Assembly (NCBI RefSeq): GCF_003332885.2 | Contig: NZ_QOWJ01000001.1 | Coordinates: 1,054,001-1,118,000 of the forward strand | Length of the DNA stretch: 64,000 nucleotides | Direction of reading: 5' to 3' | Source: Paracnuella aquatica | GTDB lineage: Bacteria; Bacteroidota; Bacteroidia; Chitinophagales; Chitinophagaceae | Shown: one piece after another, positions 1-10,000 of the stretch | Position numbering within the stretch: position 1 is the stretch's first letter | Layout: each line of letters opens with the position of its first letter | Program-made: the position numbers and the translations under genes | The notes under the pieces: model-generated | The model's input: the letters and a program-made list of their open reading frames with translations, nothing else | What the model was told of the DNA's origin: nothing | The model's database searches: none

Positions 1-1314
1 TGCTGCAGAAACTACCAGATCGTTCGCAGCTATGGAAAAAGATTCTTCTTTTCCATTTTCATAATTAAAGCCGCGCAGGCCGTTGCCTGTTGCCGCACCA
101 TAGCGGATGCCGTTGCGATCCAGCATTTTTTTCAGTGATGCAATGCGCTCTGCATCGCGGGGACTGTGTTTGATCACGTAGGTTTTATAAGCGCCGGCGT
201 TGCCCGCTGAAGCCGTGCGGAAAAACGACTGGAACTCGTTGAGCAGTTTGCCTGCATTTTGCGCAGCTACTTCTACTGTGCTCAAACCGGTAGTATAATG
301 GTGCAAAACCCGGTCGGTTAGGGTCAACGTATCGCCTTCGTCGGTAACGATGCCCAGGCCGCCGGCCGGGCCGCCGCCCTGCTCATAGGTCATGCCAATC
401 GAGCCATTGTAAATCGGGTAGGTATCACCGTAAGACGGGTATAACAGGTCAAATACTTCTTTGGTAAAATAGAGCCAACCGTTCTCGTCAAAATAACGTG
501 CATGGTTGCGGCCAATGGTTTCCTGGAAATTCCGCTGCCACGGCGTGATCACCTCGTGGTAAGGTTGTGCGGCCGGCGCAAAATAATAAGGCTGGTTAAC
601 GCCCTGCTCATGAAAATCGACATGCACCTGCGGCAGCCATTGGTTGAACAATGCGACGCGTTGACGGCTTTCGAGCTGGGTTTGCCAGGCCCAGTCGCGG
701 TTCAGGTCAAAATTGTAATGGTTGCTTCTGCCGCCGGGCCATGGCTCGCGGTGTTCCCTGGCTTCAGGTGCGGGGTTGTATTGGCGGCCCACCACAGAGT
801 TGAACCAGTTCACATAGCGATCACGACCGTCGGGGTTGAGGCAGGGATCAATAGCCACCACAGTGTTTTGCAGCCATTGCTTGGTGCGGCTGTTGGCCGG
901 GTCCACCAATGCATACAACGTCATCATCGCCGCTTCCGACGAAGAGGTTTCGTTACCGTGTACATTGTACGAAAGCCAAACGATGACCGGGGCGCTGGTG
1001 TTGCCGTTGCCACCATTGTGTGCCGCCAGTTTGAGGTTATTGTTGCGGATGTTTTCAAGGTTGGCAATATGGTTGGCCGATGAAATAAAACCCGCCAGCA
1101 GCGGACGGCCTTCGTTGGTCTGACCATACGACTGCAGTTTCATCATATCGGGCTTTTGCGCAGCCACATGCTTAAAGTATTCCACAATGCGCCAGTGCGG
1201 CGTATAGCGGGTGCCTATTTTATACCCTAAAAATTGCTCGGGACTTTGCAGTTGTGCACTACACCAAAAAGAAAGCAGCAGCAGGAAGGATGCGGCAAAA
1301 AACCGTTTGTTCAT
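1..1314 (-). CDS. M14 family zinc carboxypeptidase, C-terminus cut by window edge
   Basis: Reading the minus strand from an ATG at 1314 gives an open frame that runs off the left edge (438 codons, no stop). It begins with a Sec-type signal peptide ending near CSAQ (about residue 21), so the enzyme should be exported. The M14 zinc-binding motif HGNE lies at about residues 119-122, and a later segment VHVDFHEQG probably supplies the third zinc-ligand His. LNPDGRDRY is also typical of the M14 fold. M14 enzymes remove C-terminal residues from peptides. The conserved C-terminal catalytic Glu and any further domain lie near or beyond the edge, so total length is unknown. It is transcribed divergently from the gamma-glutamyltransferase gene. 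Confidence 0.88.
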   Translation of the reverse strand, partial: MNKRFFAASFLLLLSFWCSAQLQSPEQFLGYKIGTRYTPHWRIVEYFKHVAAQKPDMMKLQSYGQTNEGRPLLAGFISSANHIANLENIRNNNLKLAAHNGGNGNTSAPVIVWLSYNVHGNETSSSEAAMMTLYALVDPANSRTKQWLQNTVVAIDPCLNPDGRDRYVNWFNSVVGRQYNPAPEAREHREPWPGGRSNHYNFDLNRDWAWQTQLESRQRVALFNQWLPQVHVDFHEQGVNQPYYFAPAAQPYHEVITPWQRNFQETIGRNHARYFDENGWLYFTKEVFDLLYPSYGDTYPIYNGSIGMTYEQGGGPAGGLGIVTDEGDTLTLTDRVLHHYTTGLSTVEVAAQNAGKLLNEFQSFFRTASAGNAGAYKTYVIKHSPRDAERIASLKKMLDRNGIRYGAATGNGLRGFNYENGKEESFSIAANDLVVSAA

Positions 1315-1373
1315 GTACCAGAAATTGTAAGGCAATATTACAAACCCTGATATTATCGAAGCCATGAAAATAG

Positions 1374-1396
1374 AAAAGCCCCGGACAGGGGCTCTT
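1374..1396. terminator. Terminator-like GC hairpin in a divergent intergenic region
   Basis: AGCCCC at 1377-1382 pairs with GGGGCT at 1388-1393 around a five-base loop, flanked by A-rich sequence on the left and CTTCTTT on the right. It resembles a Rho-independent terminator but lies between two divergently transcribed genes, where no known transcript should end. It may close a short unannotated RNA. The rest of the 293-bp gap shows no convincing open frame. Confidence 0.35.
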
Positions 1397-1607
1397 CTTT
1401 GTACAGTTGGTTTAGGCGCCGGAAAGCCGGCAGCACACAATGATACCTCTTTTTCCTGTTTCGGTTATATGATTTTTCTGTTTTATTTAGTTGCAAAATG
1501 CAACGCGGCTGTATATGCGTAAATTAAGTGCCACCAACATCCCTCCCTCCGATTTCAGTTGCTCAACATTGAATGGGCTATTTTCGTAATCCAAATTACC
1601 TCCGTGT

Positions 1608-3317
1608 ATGCGCCATTTGTTTTTGTTGAGCTGCTGTATCAGTTTGTTGGGTTGTACGCCGCGCAAAGCCGAACGAGCCAGCCTGCCGTTTAATCCCTAC
1701 CAATACAGCATTCAAAAAACGGTCACTGCAGCCAATGGCGCGGTGGTGTCGGCACACCCGCTGGCCAGCATGGCCGGCCTGCACGTGATGCAGACAGGCG
1801 GCAACGCGTTTGATGCGGCCATTGCCACACAACTGGCCTTAGCCGTAGTGTACCCACAAGCGGGCAACCTGGGCGGCGGCGGTTTTATGGTGGCCCAACT
1901 GGCAGGCGGCAAACTGGTTTCACTTGATTACCGCGAGGCAGCGCCAGCAGCGGCACACCGCAATATGTACCTCGATAGCGCAGGCAACGCCCAGACCGAA
2001 AAAAGCCGGCACGGCCACCTGGCCAGCGGCGTGCCGGGCACGGTTGCGGGTTTGTTTGAAAGTTTGCAGTACGCAAAACTGCCCATGAAAACTCTGCTGG
2101 AACCAGCCATACAATTAGCGGCAAAAGGCTTTGTGATTACGGCACGGGAAGCCCGCTCATTGAATGCGTTGCAGCCCGCGCTGCAGGCGTACAACACCCA
2201 ACCCAACGCATTGCAAAAAGCTACGCCCTGGAAAGAAGGCGACACCCTGGTGCAGCAAGACCTTGCCGCCACATTGATGCGCATCCGCGACCGGGGCCAA
2301 AAAGGTTTTTACGAAGGCGAAACCGCGCAGCTGATTGTTGCGGAAATGGGCCGCGGCAGCGGTATTATTTCGGAAAATGATTTGAAAAACTATAAGGCCA
2401 AATGGCGGCAGCCACACCGTTTTCAGTACCGTGGGCACGAAGTGGTTTCGATGCCGCCGCCCAGTAGCGGCGGACTGTTGCTGCACCAGATGCTGCACAT
2501 GGTGCAACCATTTCCCCTGCAGCAATGGGGCTTTCATGCGCCGCAATCGGTGCAGGCAATGGTTGAAGCGGAGCGCCGCGCCTATGCCGACCGGGCCCAA
2601 CACATGGGCGATGCGGATTTTGTAACCGTGCCCATTGAAGCCATTACCGACAGCCATTATTTACGCAAAAAAATGCAGGATTTTATGCCCGGCAAAGCCG
2701 GCAAAAGCATTGCAACCGGCGAAGCGCTGGCACCGCAAAGCGAAGAAACTACGCATATTTCCATCATTGACAAAGAAGGCAACGCGGTGGCGGTGACCAC
2801 TACACTCAACGATGCCTACGGCAGTAAAACCGTGGTGGGCGGCGCCGGCTTTTTGCTCAACGATGAAATGGACGATTTCAGCATTAAACCCGGTGTGCCC
2901 AATATGTATGGCGCCATTGGCGGCGAGGCCAATGCCATTGCACCTGGCAAGCGCATGCTCAGCTCCATGACGCCGACATTGGTATTGAAAGACGGGAAAC
3001 CTTATTTAGTTATTGGCACGCCGGGCGGCACCACCATTCCTACCTCAGTGTTTCAAACCATTATCAACATCATTGATTTTGGACTGGATGCGACCCGTGC
3101 GGTGAACGAACCCAAATTTCACCACCAATGGCTGCCCGACGAGATAGCAGTGGAACCAACCGTGCCGCAAAGCCTGCTTGCCGCGCTGAAAAACATGGGT
3201 TACACCATCAGGCCGCGTGGCCCGATCGGCCGCACGGAACTGATCAAAGTATTGCCCGACGGCCGTTTTGAAGCGGTAGCAGATAACCGCGGCGACGATA
3301 GTGCCAGTGGTTTTTAA
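1608..3317 (+). CDS. ggt: Gamma-glutamyltransferase (lipoprotein)
   Basis: This 569-residue protein matches the full length of bacterial gamma-glutamyltranspeptidases, Ntn hydrolases that cleave or transfer the gamma-glutamyl group of glutathione and related peptides. The N-terminus is a lipoprotein signal with lipobox LLGC (Cys16), placing it at a membrane outside the cytoplasm. Landmarks in order are NLGGGGF, MPPPSSGG, the self-cleavage site in EETTHIS (nucleophile about Thr381, first residue of the small subunit), MDDFS, LSSMTPT and GTPGG. The large and small subunit regions are both complete. Its stop lies five bases from the stop of the convergent DHFR-like gene. No operon partner is evident. 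Confidence 0.93.
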   Translation: MRHLFLLSCCISLLGCTPRKAERASLPFNPYQYSIQKTVTAANGAVVSAHPLASMAGLHVMQTGGNAFDAAIATQLALAVVYPQAGNLGGGGFMVAQLAGGKLVSLDYREAAPAAAHRNMYLDSAGNAQTEKSRHGHLASGVPGTVAGLFESLQYAKLPMKTLLEPAIQLAAKGFVITAREARSLNALQPALQAYNTQPNALQKATPWKEGDTLVQQDLAATLMRIRDRGQKGFYEGETAQLIVAEMGRGSGIISENDLKNYKAKWRQPHRFQYRGHEVVSMPPPSSGGLLLHQMLHMVQPFPLQQWGFHAPQSVQAMVEAERRAYADRAQHMGDADFVTVPIEAITDSHYLRKKMQDFMPGKAGKSIATGEALAPQSEETTHISIIDKEGNAVAVTTTLNDAYGSKTVVGGAGFLLNDEMDDFSIKPGVPNMYGAIGGEANAIAPGKRMLSSMTPTLVLKDGKPYLVIGTPGGTTIPTSVFQTIINIIDFGLDATRAVNEPKFHHQWLPDEIAVEPTVPQSLLAALKNMGYTIRPRGPIGRTELIKVLPDGRFEAVADNRGDDSASGF

Positions 3318-3322
3318 GTAAC

Positions 3323-3916
3323 TCAGGTGCCAAATGTGCCGTTTGTTACCCCACCCGATCTTTTAAAACTGGCAACGAGCACACCGGTTGGCGTTGTGCT
3401 GCTTTCGGCTAGGGTAAACGCTGCAGGCATGGTACCGTCTGCAAACAGCTTTTTGCCTTTGCCTAATGTGACCGGGAATATTTTCAGCCATAGTTCGTCC
3501 ACCAGGTTATACTGTAGCAGCAGCTGCACCAGCCCGCCGCTGCCGTGCACTTGTAGATCGCGGCCGCTGGTCTCCTTCAACCGCCGGATATCTTCCGCGG
3601 ATTTTAGGAACGAAGTGTTTTGCCAATCAGAGCTGGTAGTCGTATTAGACAACACGAACTTATTCACCTCGTTAATGCCAGGCCATTCATCGGTGTGGTG
3701 CGGCCAGTGGGCGGCAAAAATTTCATAGGTCTTTCGGCCGAGCAACAGGTCGGCTGGTTGCATTTGTGCCGCCATCACTTGGCCCAATGTTTCATCAAAA
3801 TAAGGGACCACCCAACCGCCTAGATCAAACCCGCCCGATGTATCTTCTCCTGGCCCGCCGGGTGCCTGCATTACGCCGTCTAAACTGATAAAAGAAAGGA
3901 CAATTATTTTGCGCAT
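3323..3916 (-). CDS. DHFR/RibD C-terminal-like reductase family protein
   Basis: The ATG at 3916 (MRKIIV) is preferred over an upstream in-frame TTG at 3925. The 197-residue product has the hallmarks of the RibD C-terminal/dihydrofolate reductase-like family (YyaP/YwjB type): an N-terminal beta strand followed by SLDGVMQ, then LLLGRKTYE, and a strand-rich C-terminal half with VHGSGGLVQ and VDELWLKIFPVTLGKG. The family binds NADPH, but most such stand-alone members have no known substrate, so only a generic reductase role is inferred. It is transcribed convergently with ggt. Confidence 0.8.
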   Translation of the reverse strand: MRKIIVLSFISLDGVMQAPGGPGEDTSGGFDLGGWVVPYFDETLGQVMAAQMQPADLLLGRKTYEIFAAHWPHHTDEWPGINEVNKFVLSNTTTSSDWQNTSFLKSAEDIRRLKETSGRDLQVHGSGGLVQLLLQYNLVDELWLKIFPVTLGKGKKLFADGTMPAAFTLAESSTTPTGVLVASFKRSGGVTNGTFGT

Positions 3917-4034
3917 TTGTACCAATTTTTATTGCAACCAAAGCTCGATAAAATGGCGGCGTTGCACGATGCAGCATGCGACAAAACAGGCGGCTAATTC
4001 CGACAATTTTTGTCGCGTTATAGATTTTACTCGC

Positions 4035-4074
4035 AAAAAAAAGCGCCTCGATCCATCCAGACCAAAGCGCTTTA
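4035..4074 (-). terminator. Probable terminator of the small lipoprotein gene
   Basis: On the minus strand AAAGCGC (complement of 4067-4073) pairs with GCGCTTT (complement of 4040-4046), followed by a run of T residues. It lies 22 bp past the stop at 4096. The loop is long (about 20 bases), so the call is moderate. Confidence 0.45.
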
Positions 4075-4095
4075 GAAAATAAGAGACAACAGGAT

Positions 4096-4632
4096 TTATT
4101 TGATCTTTAACTGCACCTGCACCGAAACCTGCAGCGGTTTGGTGGTGATCTTTTTTGCGCGGCCGGTAAGCGTGTAGCGCATTTGACCAGCCTTGATATA
4201 GCTTTTCAAATCAGTGTTATTTCCGGGCACCACCAGTGGTGATGCAGCACTTGTTATCGTCGTTTCGGCAACTACCACCTGCTCCGGCCGGCCATTGCCC
4301 GATACCGAAAGTTTTACATTTTCAAAGTTCGAAAAGTTGTTGAGGTCATCGGCGTTGTTCACATTCAGGATCACCGATTTAATCACAATGTCACCCGCAT
4401 TGTCGATGCCGAATTGTTGCGCCGTGTATTTCCGAATAAGGCTGTCCACGTTGAACTGAAATTCATAACTGCCCAACACCACATCGCTGCCCACGATGGG
4501 GTTGATGGGAACGGTAACCGTTACTTCGGGAACGTCATGTTCAAAAGAAGGAAAAATTGCGTCTTTGATTTTTTCGCAGGAAGCAAGTGCAAGGGTGCCC
4601 AAGAAGGCAACCGACAGGAACAGGTTTTTCAT
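4096..4632 (-). CDS. Small lipoprotein of unknown function
   Basis: The ATG at 4632 (MKNLFLSV) is chosen because it begins a lipoprotein signal with lipobox LASC at about residue 19; an upstream in-frame start would only add a non-signal extension. The mature protein (about 160 residues) is rich in beta-forming, Asn/Asp- and Val-rich segments such as VILNVNNADDLNNFSNFENV, with no catalytic motif I recognise. It resembles the many short surface or periplasmic Bacteroidota lipoproteins with an immunoglobulin-like fold, which is inference only. A TAnnTTTG box lies 32 bp upstream and a probable terminator follows, so it is likely a single-gene unit. Confidence 0.7.
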   Translation of the reverse strand: MKNLFLSVAFLGTLALASCEKIKDAIFPSFEHDVPEVTVTVPINPIVGSDVVLGSYEFQFNVDSLIRKYTAQQFGIDNAGDIVIKSVILNVNNADDLNNFSNFENVKLSVSGNGRPEQVVVAETTITSAASPLVVPGNNTDLKSYIKAGQMRYTLTGRAKKITTKPLQVSVQVQLKIK

Positions 4633-4663
4633 GTTTGCTTTAATAGGGTTAAAAAGATGGTGG

Positions 4664-4671
4664 CAAATGTA
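4664..4671 (-). promoter_or_regulatory. Bacteroidota-type -7 box for the small lipoprotein
   Basis: The minus strand reads TACATTTG, an exact TAnnTTTG match, 31 bases before the lipoprotein ATG. No clear -33 TTG at ideal spacing was found. Confidence 0.45.
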
Positions 4672-4793
4672 CAACAACGCCGCAGTTATGAATGCTAAAA
4701 AAATCCCCTCTTAAAATGTGGTTCAAAATCAAGCGTCGCAAATATGAATAGGGTAACGCCCATTTCTCCGAACTTTACGGCAACAGCAATTTT

Positions 4794-5834
4794 ATGAAAC
4801 CACTTTCGGCAATCATCCTCCTTTTGTTTATGATGGCAACCGCGCAGGCGCAGCAGGCAGCAAGCAATAAAAAATTTACGCTGGTGATACATGGTGGAGC
4901 GGGCACTATTTTAAAAAAGAACATGACACCGGAAAAAGAGCAGGCTTACCAACTGGCATTGAACAATGCGCTGCAGGCGGGATACGCCATTTTGAATAAA
5001 GGCGGCACGGCGCTGGATGCGGTAGAAGCCGCGGTGCGCCTGATGGAAGATTCGCCGTTGTTTAATGCGGGCAAGGGCGCCGTGTTTACCAACGAAGGCA
5101 AGAACGAGTTGGATGCATCGATCATGGATGGAAAAAACCTGGGTGCCGGTGCAGTGGCATCGGTCACCACCATACGCAACCCCATTACCGCGGCAAGGGC
5201 CGTGATGGAAAAGAGCCAGCATGTAATGATGGTCGGTTCGGGTGCCGAAAAGTTTGCGCAGCAGCAAGGCCTTGTACTGGTGGACCCCTCTTATTTTTAT
5301 ACAGAAGAACGCTGGCAGGGTTTGCTGAAAGTGCGGGCACAAGACCCTGATAGCGTGGCGCTGGATCACGGCAACAAAACAACTTCGATGCTGAAGCAGC
5401 CCGGCAACCGCGATGATAAATACGGCACCGTTGGCGCTGTGGCACTAGACCAGCACGGCAACCTGGCGGCGGCTACCTCCACCGGCGGCATGACCAATAA
5501 AAAGTTTGGCCGCATTGGCGATGCGCCGATCATTGGCGCCGGCACTTATGCCAACAACGCCACTTGCGCAGTAAGCTGTACCGGCTGGGGCGAATTTTTT
5601 ATCCGCCTGTCGGTAGCCAAAACGGTGAGCGATTTAATGGAATACAAAGGCCTTTCGGTGCAGGCTGCCACCAACGACTTGATTCATAAAAAAGTGCCGG
5701 CACTTGGCGGCGATGGCGGCTTGATTGCGGTGGATAAATCGGGAAATGTTGCCATGCCGTTTAATACCGAAGGCATGTATCGCGGGTATATCAAGCAAGA
5801 TGGGAAAGCGGTGGTGCAGATTTATAAGGACTGA
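4794..5834 (+). CDS. Isoaspartyl peptidase / L-asparaginase (Ntn hydrolase, T2 family)
   Basis: This 346-residue protein has a cleavable signal peptide (ends near AQAQQA) and the full plant-type asparaginase fold. HGGAG is near the N-terminus, and the autocleavage site YGTVGAVA makes Thr212 the predicted nucleophile. It is followed by STGGMTNKKFGRIGD, which contains the substrate-binding Arg/Asp typical of the family, then the glycine-rich ALGGDGGLI. These enzymes release isoaspartate from damaged peptides and hydrolyse asparagine; the signal suggests periplasmic action on imported or damaged peptides. It is transcribed alone and convergently with the DUF2490 gene. Confidence 0.93.
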   Translation: MKPLSAIILLLFMMATAQAQQAASNKKFTLVIHGGAGTILKKNMTPEKEQAYQLALNNALQAGYAILNKGGTALDAVEAAVRLMEDSPLFNAGKGAVFTNEGKNELDASIMDGKNLGAGAVASVTTIRNPITAARAVMEKSQHVMMVGSGAEKFAQQQGLVLVDPSYFYTEERWQGLLKVRAQDPDSVALDHGNKTTSMLKQPGNRDDKYGTVGAVALDQHGNLAAATSTGGMTNKKFGRIGDAPIIGAGTYANNATCAVSCTGWGEFFIRLSVAKTVSDLMEYKGLSVQAATNDLIHKKVPALGGDGGLIAVDKSGNVAMPFNTEGMYRGYIKQDGKAVVQIYKD

Positions 5835-5898
5835 TTTTGCACCTCGGAAAAGTGTGCATCCAACTTGCTAACAAAGTGCCATTTTGTTACAAAGTAAT

Positions 5899-5985
5899 TG
5901 TCATGCCGAACTTGTTTCGGCATCTCCTTCTTTTAGCGGAATCGTTAAGCGCACAAGGAGATGCCGAATGGAGTTCAGCATGACA
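5899..5985. repeat. REP-like inverted repeat, family 1 copy A
   Basis: Arms of 31 bases at 5899-5929 and 5955-5985 are inverted and pair with about five mismatches around a 25-base loop. The arm core is GTCATGCCGAAC followed by TTTCGGCATCTCC. The same arm recurs at 11932-12020. Both copies lie between convergent genes, as is typical of REP-like extragenic palindromes. Confidence 0.8.
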
Positions 5986-6045
5986 GACACTAAAATTCAA
6001 ATCGCATTTATCCTTTGAAAAGAGCAAAATAAATCTTGCTTTCTC

Positions 6046-6846
6046 TTATTCCCCCGCAACCGTTTTCCTAGCATCAATATTAAAAATGGCACTCACCGTA
6101 AAACCGGTGTTGTATTGAAAAATGGGGCGCCCCGGGGTAAGCTGCCGGCCCAGTTGTACGATCTGGCTGAGGAAGCCAGCTTCAATCCGGGCATGTGGCG
6201 AAAACTGGCGGCCAACAATCAGGCTGCTGCGGTTTTGATCAAAAACATTTTGCGTTACCTCTTTGCCAAAGTTGACCATCAACTCATCCCAAACGGCGGC
6301 GTACCAATGTGCACCGTTTGCAGCAGGCTTTTGCAAGGGTGCCTGCAGCCGCGCCAAATACCTGAACCGATTTACATATTGGTAATCGTGTGCACGGTTA
6401 TTGGTTGGGGCCGTAAACCGCCCGATCCAGCGCTGCTCCAGCATAAAGCGGTGCTGCAGTGCCAGCCGGTTGAGCGGCTGTGTGATGAATGCCTGTTGAA
6501 ATGTTCTATGTTCGGGAAAAGTTTTGCCTGCGGCTTGTATCGTTGGGTCGCCATACGGAAAGGTTTCGGCAAAGGCATAGCCGGCACGCAACGAAACCGA
6601 TGGGTGCACCTGGTAGTTGATGCTGCCCCGCACCAGGTTTTGCATGCCGTTGCGCAGCCAATCATCGCGGCGCCACTGCAGCTCCAGTGTCGATGACCAT
6701 TGCTCCGCAAACCTTACCGTTGCATTGGTTGCAAACCAGCCAATCTGGTTGGGATCTGACACCCGTGGGTTTTGTGCATTTGCAGGTACCTGCAACAATA
6801 TCATACAAATGGCAAAGCAGCAAATCGTTTTTACAACATGCACCAT
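6046..6846 (-). CDS. DUF2490 family outer-membrane protein
   Basis: The 266-residue product has a signal peptide ending near PANAQN and then alternating aromatic/polar beta strands ending in an aromatic residue (FTVSAIFN region), as in small outer-membrane barrels. The segments ATVRFAEQWSSTLELQWRR, LEQRWIGRF, NRFRYLARLQ and WDELMVNFG fit the DUF2490 family, which is widespread in Bacteroidota and of unknown function. It has no obvious operon partners: the TamB-like gene upstream runs divergently. Confidence 0.78.
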   Translation of the reverse strand: MVHVVKTICCFAICMILLQVPANAQNPRVSDPNQIGWFATNATVRFAEQWSSTLELQWRRDDWLRNGMQNLVRGSINYQVHPSVSLRAGYAFAETFPYGDPTIQAAGKTFPEHRTFQQAFITQPLNRLALQHRFMLEQRWIGRFTAPTNNRAHDYQYVNRFRYLARLQAPLQKPAANGAHWYAAVWDELMVNFGKEVTQNVFDQNRSSLIVGRQFSPHARIEAGFLSQIVQLGRQLTPGRPIFQYNTGFTVSAIFNIDARKTVAGE

Positions 6847-7060
6847 AATCCGTTCGTTTGTAGAGCGACAAAGAAAATGAAAAATGCATCATTAACCGGC
6901 TTATGACGCGTTATTGGAATATGTTGCGTTGGTGGTGTATTTAAAAGCGGTGCGGTTTTCCTCAGGGTTCTTTAAAATTGCAGGCGCACAACTGCAAATG
7001 GCTATTTTTACAACCTAATCAATTTTTTACCTGAAAGCTTTTTTAAACATATTCGGGCGG

Positions 7061-10000
7061 GTGCTGCTCTCCATCATGCTGCTGTTGCTGCTGTTGCTGG
7101 GACTGCTGCATACCGACTGGGGACAAAACTTTTTGGTAACGCAGGTAACCAAGCGCCTGAGCCGCGACTTGCAAAGCCGCATTTCCATCAACAACGTGGA
7201 AGTGGGTTTTTTCAACCGCATGTCGTTGGGTGGTGTGTTGGTAGAAGACCAGAAGCGGGACACACTGCTGTATGCAGGCGCCGTGCAGGTACGCATCACC
7301 GACTGGTTTTTTTTACAAAAAGAAGCGGAGCTTAAATTCATCGGGCTTGAAGATGCGCTGGTAAAAATGCAACGCACCGATTCGGTGTGGAACTACCAAT
7401 TTTTACAGGATTATTTTACAACACCGGGCACCAACAAACAGCAAAAAAATGCCGGCATTGATTTCGACCTGAAAAAAGTGGAGCTGCGTAATATATCCAT
7501 CATTCAGAAAGATGGATGGATTGGCCGCAATATGACCGTGCGGGTAGGCCAGCTGGACCTGGATGCTAACGAGATCAGCCTGGCAAAAAAGAAAATCGAC
7601 ATCAACTCGCTGGCGTTGGTAAAACCATATTTACACCTCTTTGATTATACCGGTGCAAGACCCGACAGCCTGAAGCCGAAGGCCAAACCGGCTGCACCCA
7701 ATGAAGGGTGGAATGCTGATGGATGGCTGATGGCGCTGAAAGATTTTACCATTGAAAACGGAACCTTCCGCACCGACCGCGACAGCCTGCGGGCAACGGT
7801 GCCCACTTTTGATGGCGCCCATATCCTGTTTTCAAAAATTACCGGCAATGTAAAAGACCTGCGGATGGAGCGGGATACGATCAAGGCGCTAGTAAACTTG
7901 AGCACAAAAGAACGCAGCGGTTTTACCGTAAATAAACTGGCCGCCAATTTCCGGATGCACCCGCAACTGATGGAGTTTTCGAACATGGAGCTGCGGACAC
8001 CCAAAAGTTTGCTGGGCAATTATTACGCGATGGAATACCCGTCCATTGCCAGCATGAGCGATTATATCCATGCCGTTACAATGGTGGTGCGGATGCGCAA
8101 CAGCACCGTGCACAGCGATGACCTGGCTTTTTTTGCACCGGCGCTCCGCACCTGGAACCGCAACATCAAAGTAAGCGGCAACGCTAAAGGAACGGTGGAT
8201 GATTTATCGGCACAAAACCTGGCCATACAGGCCGGCGCCAACACCTATGTGGCCGGCGATGTAAGCCTGGTGGGCCTGCCTGATATTGCCAGCACTTTTA
8301 TCAACCTCGAAACCGGCCAACTGCGCACTACTTATACCGATGCGCTGGACTTTGTACCGCAACTGCGCGGCATAACCACGCCTAACTTGCGCCAGTTGCA
8401 ATACCTGCGGTTCAATGGGAATTTTACCGGATTCATCAACGACTTTGTAACCTTTGGCACGCTGGAAACAGCGCTGGGCACCGTTGTGTCGGATTTGAAC
8501 ATGAAATTGCCCGCGGGCGGATCGCCGGTGTACTCAGGTTCGGTGAGCACCTCAGGATTCAGGCTGGGTACCTTTTTAAACGACGCCAACCTCGGCGCCG
8601 TTTCTTTTGCCGGCAATGTGCAGGGCCGCGGCTTTGCCTGGAACACGCTGAATGCGCGGCTGCGCGGCAATATCCGCAGCATTCAGTACCAGGATTACCG
8701 GTTTCAAAATATTACCGTGGACGGCACCATTGCCCGCCGTAAACTGGATGGCAATTTTATTATTGACGATCCCAATGCCGACATCCGGCTTTCGGGCATC
8801 ATTGATCTGGGCAGCAAGGTGCCGGTGTTCAATGCAAATGCCGATATCAAATACGCCAACTTGCGCCTGCTGGGCCTCACCGGCGAAGATCTGGTGCTGA
8901 GCGGCTTGTTTGACCTTGATTTCCGGGGCAAAACGCTGAACGATTTTTATGGCGATGCCCGCATACGCCAGGCTTCGCTCCTGCTCGATGGCCAGCCCTT
9001 GCCGTTCGATTCGCTGACGCTGAGTTCCCGCGTTACCGACGGATTCCGCACTTTGCGGGCCACCTCAAACGAACTGGAAGCTTCCATACAAGGCAATTTC
9101 GACCTGAAGTCGCTGCCCGATGCGTTCCTGCTTTTTTTAAACCGCTACTATCCTTCCTACATCCGGCCGCCGCGGTTCCAGTTGCCGAGGCAGGCATTTA
9201 CTTTCGACATCCGCACCGGCGTGGTGGAAGATTATCTTAAGCTGCTCGACCGCAACCTCACCGGTTTCAACAACAGCCAGATTTCCGGTTCGCTCAACCT
9301 TGACTCGAACATGATGAAGGTAGAGCTGGACGTGCCCCTGGCCGGTTACCAGCAATATTCATTTACCAATTTTCATCTGACCGGTGATGGCGACCTCGAA
9401 CGCCTGAAGGTGCAGGCCAGTGTGGCCAACGCGGTTATTAGTGACTCACTGAATTTTCCACAAACCGATATCTCGCTGACCGCTCAAAACGACCTTTCCG
9501 ACCTGACGGTAACCACGATGGCCAACCAAACCATCAACAAGGCGGAGCTGGCGGCACAGGTGCAAACATTTGCCGACGGCTTTAAGGTGCTGCTGCGGCC
9601 ATCGAGTTTTGTGATCAATGGAAAAACCTGGAACGCCGAAGAAGGCGGCGAACTGGATTTCAGGGAACGGTCGGTGGTGCATGGGCAGGTGGTGCTGCGC
9701 GAATCGGACCAGGAGATCCGGCTCACGACACAACCTTCCGACATCGGCTCGTGGAACGATCTGGTGGTGGCGCTGAATCGCGTAAACCTCGGCGACCTTT
9801 CGCCGTTGCTGGTAAAAGGCTACCGAATTGAAGGATTGATTTCCGGAACGGTAACCGTGGAAGACCCGCAACAACGCCTTAACGTGGTAACCGACCTGCG
9901 CACCGAAGCATTACGGGTGGATAATGACAGCATTGGACAAGTGCTGGCCGCCATCGCCTATAATAATACAACCGGCATGATCACGGGTGGGGTGAACAAC

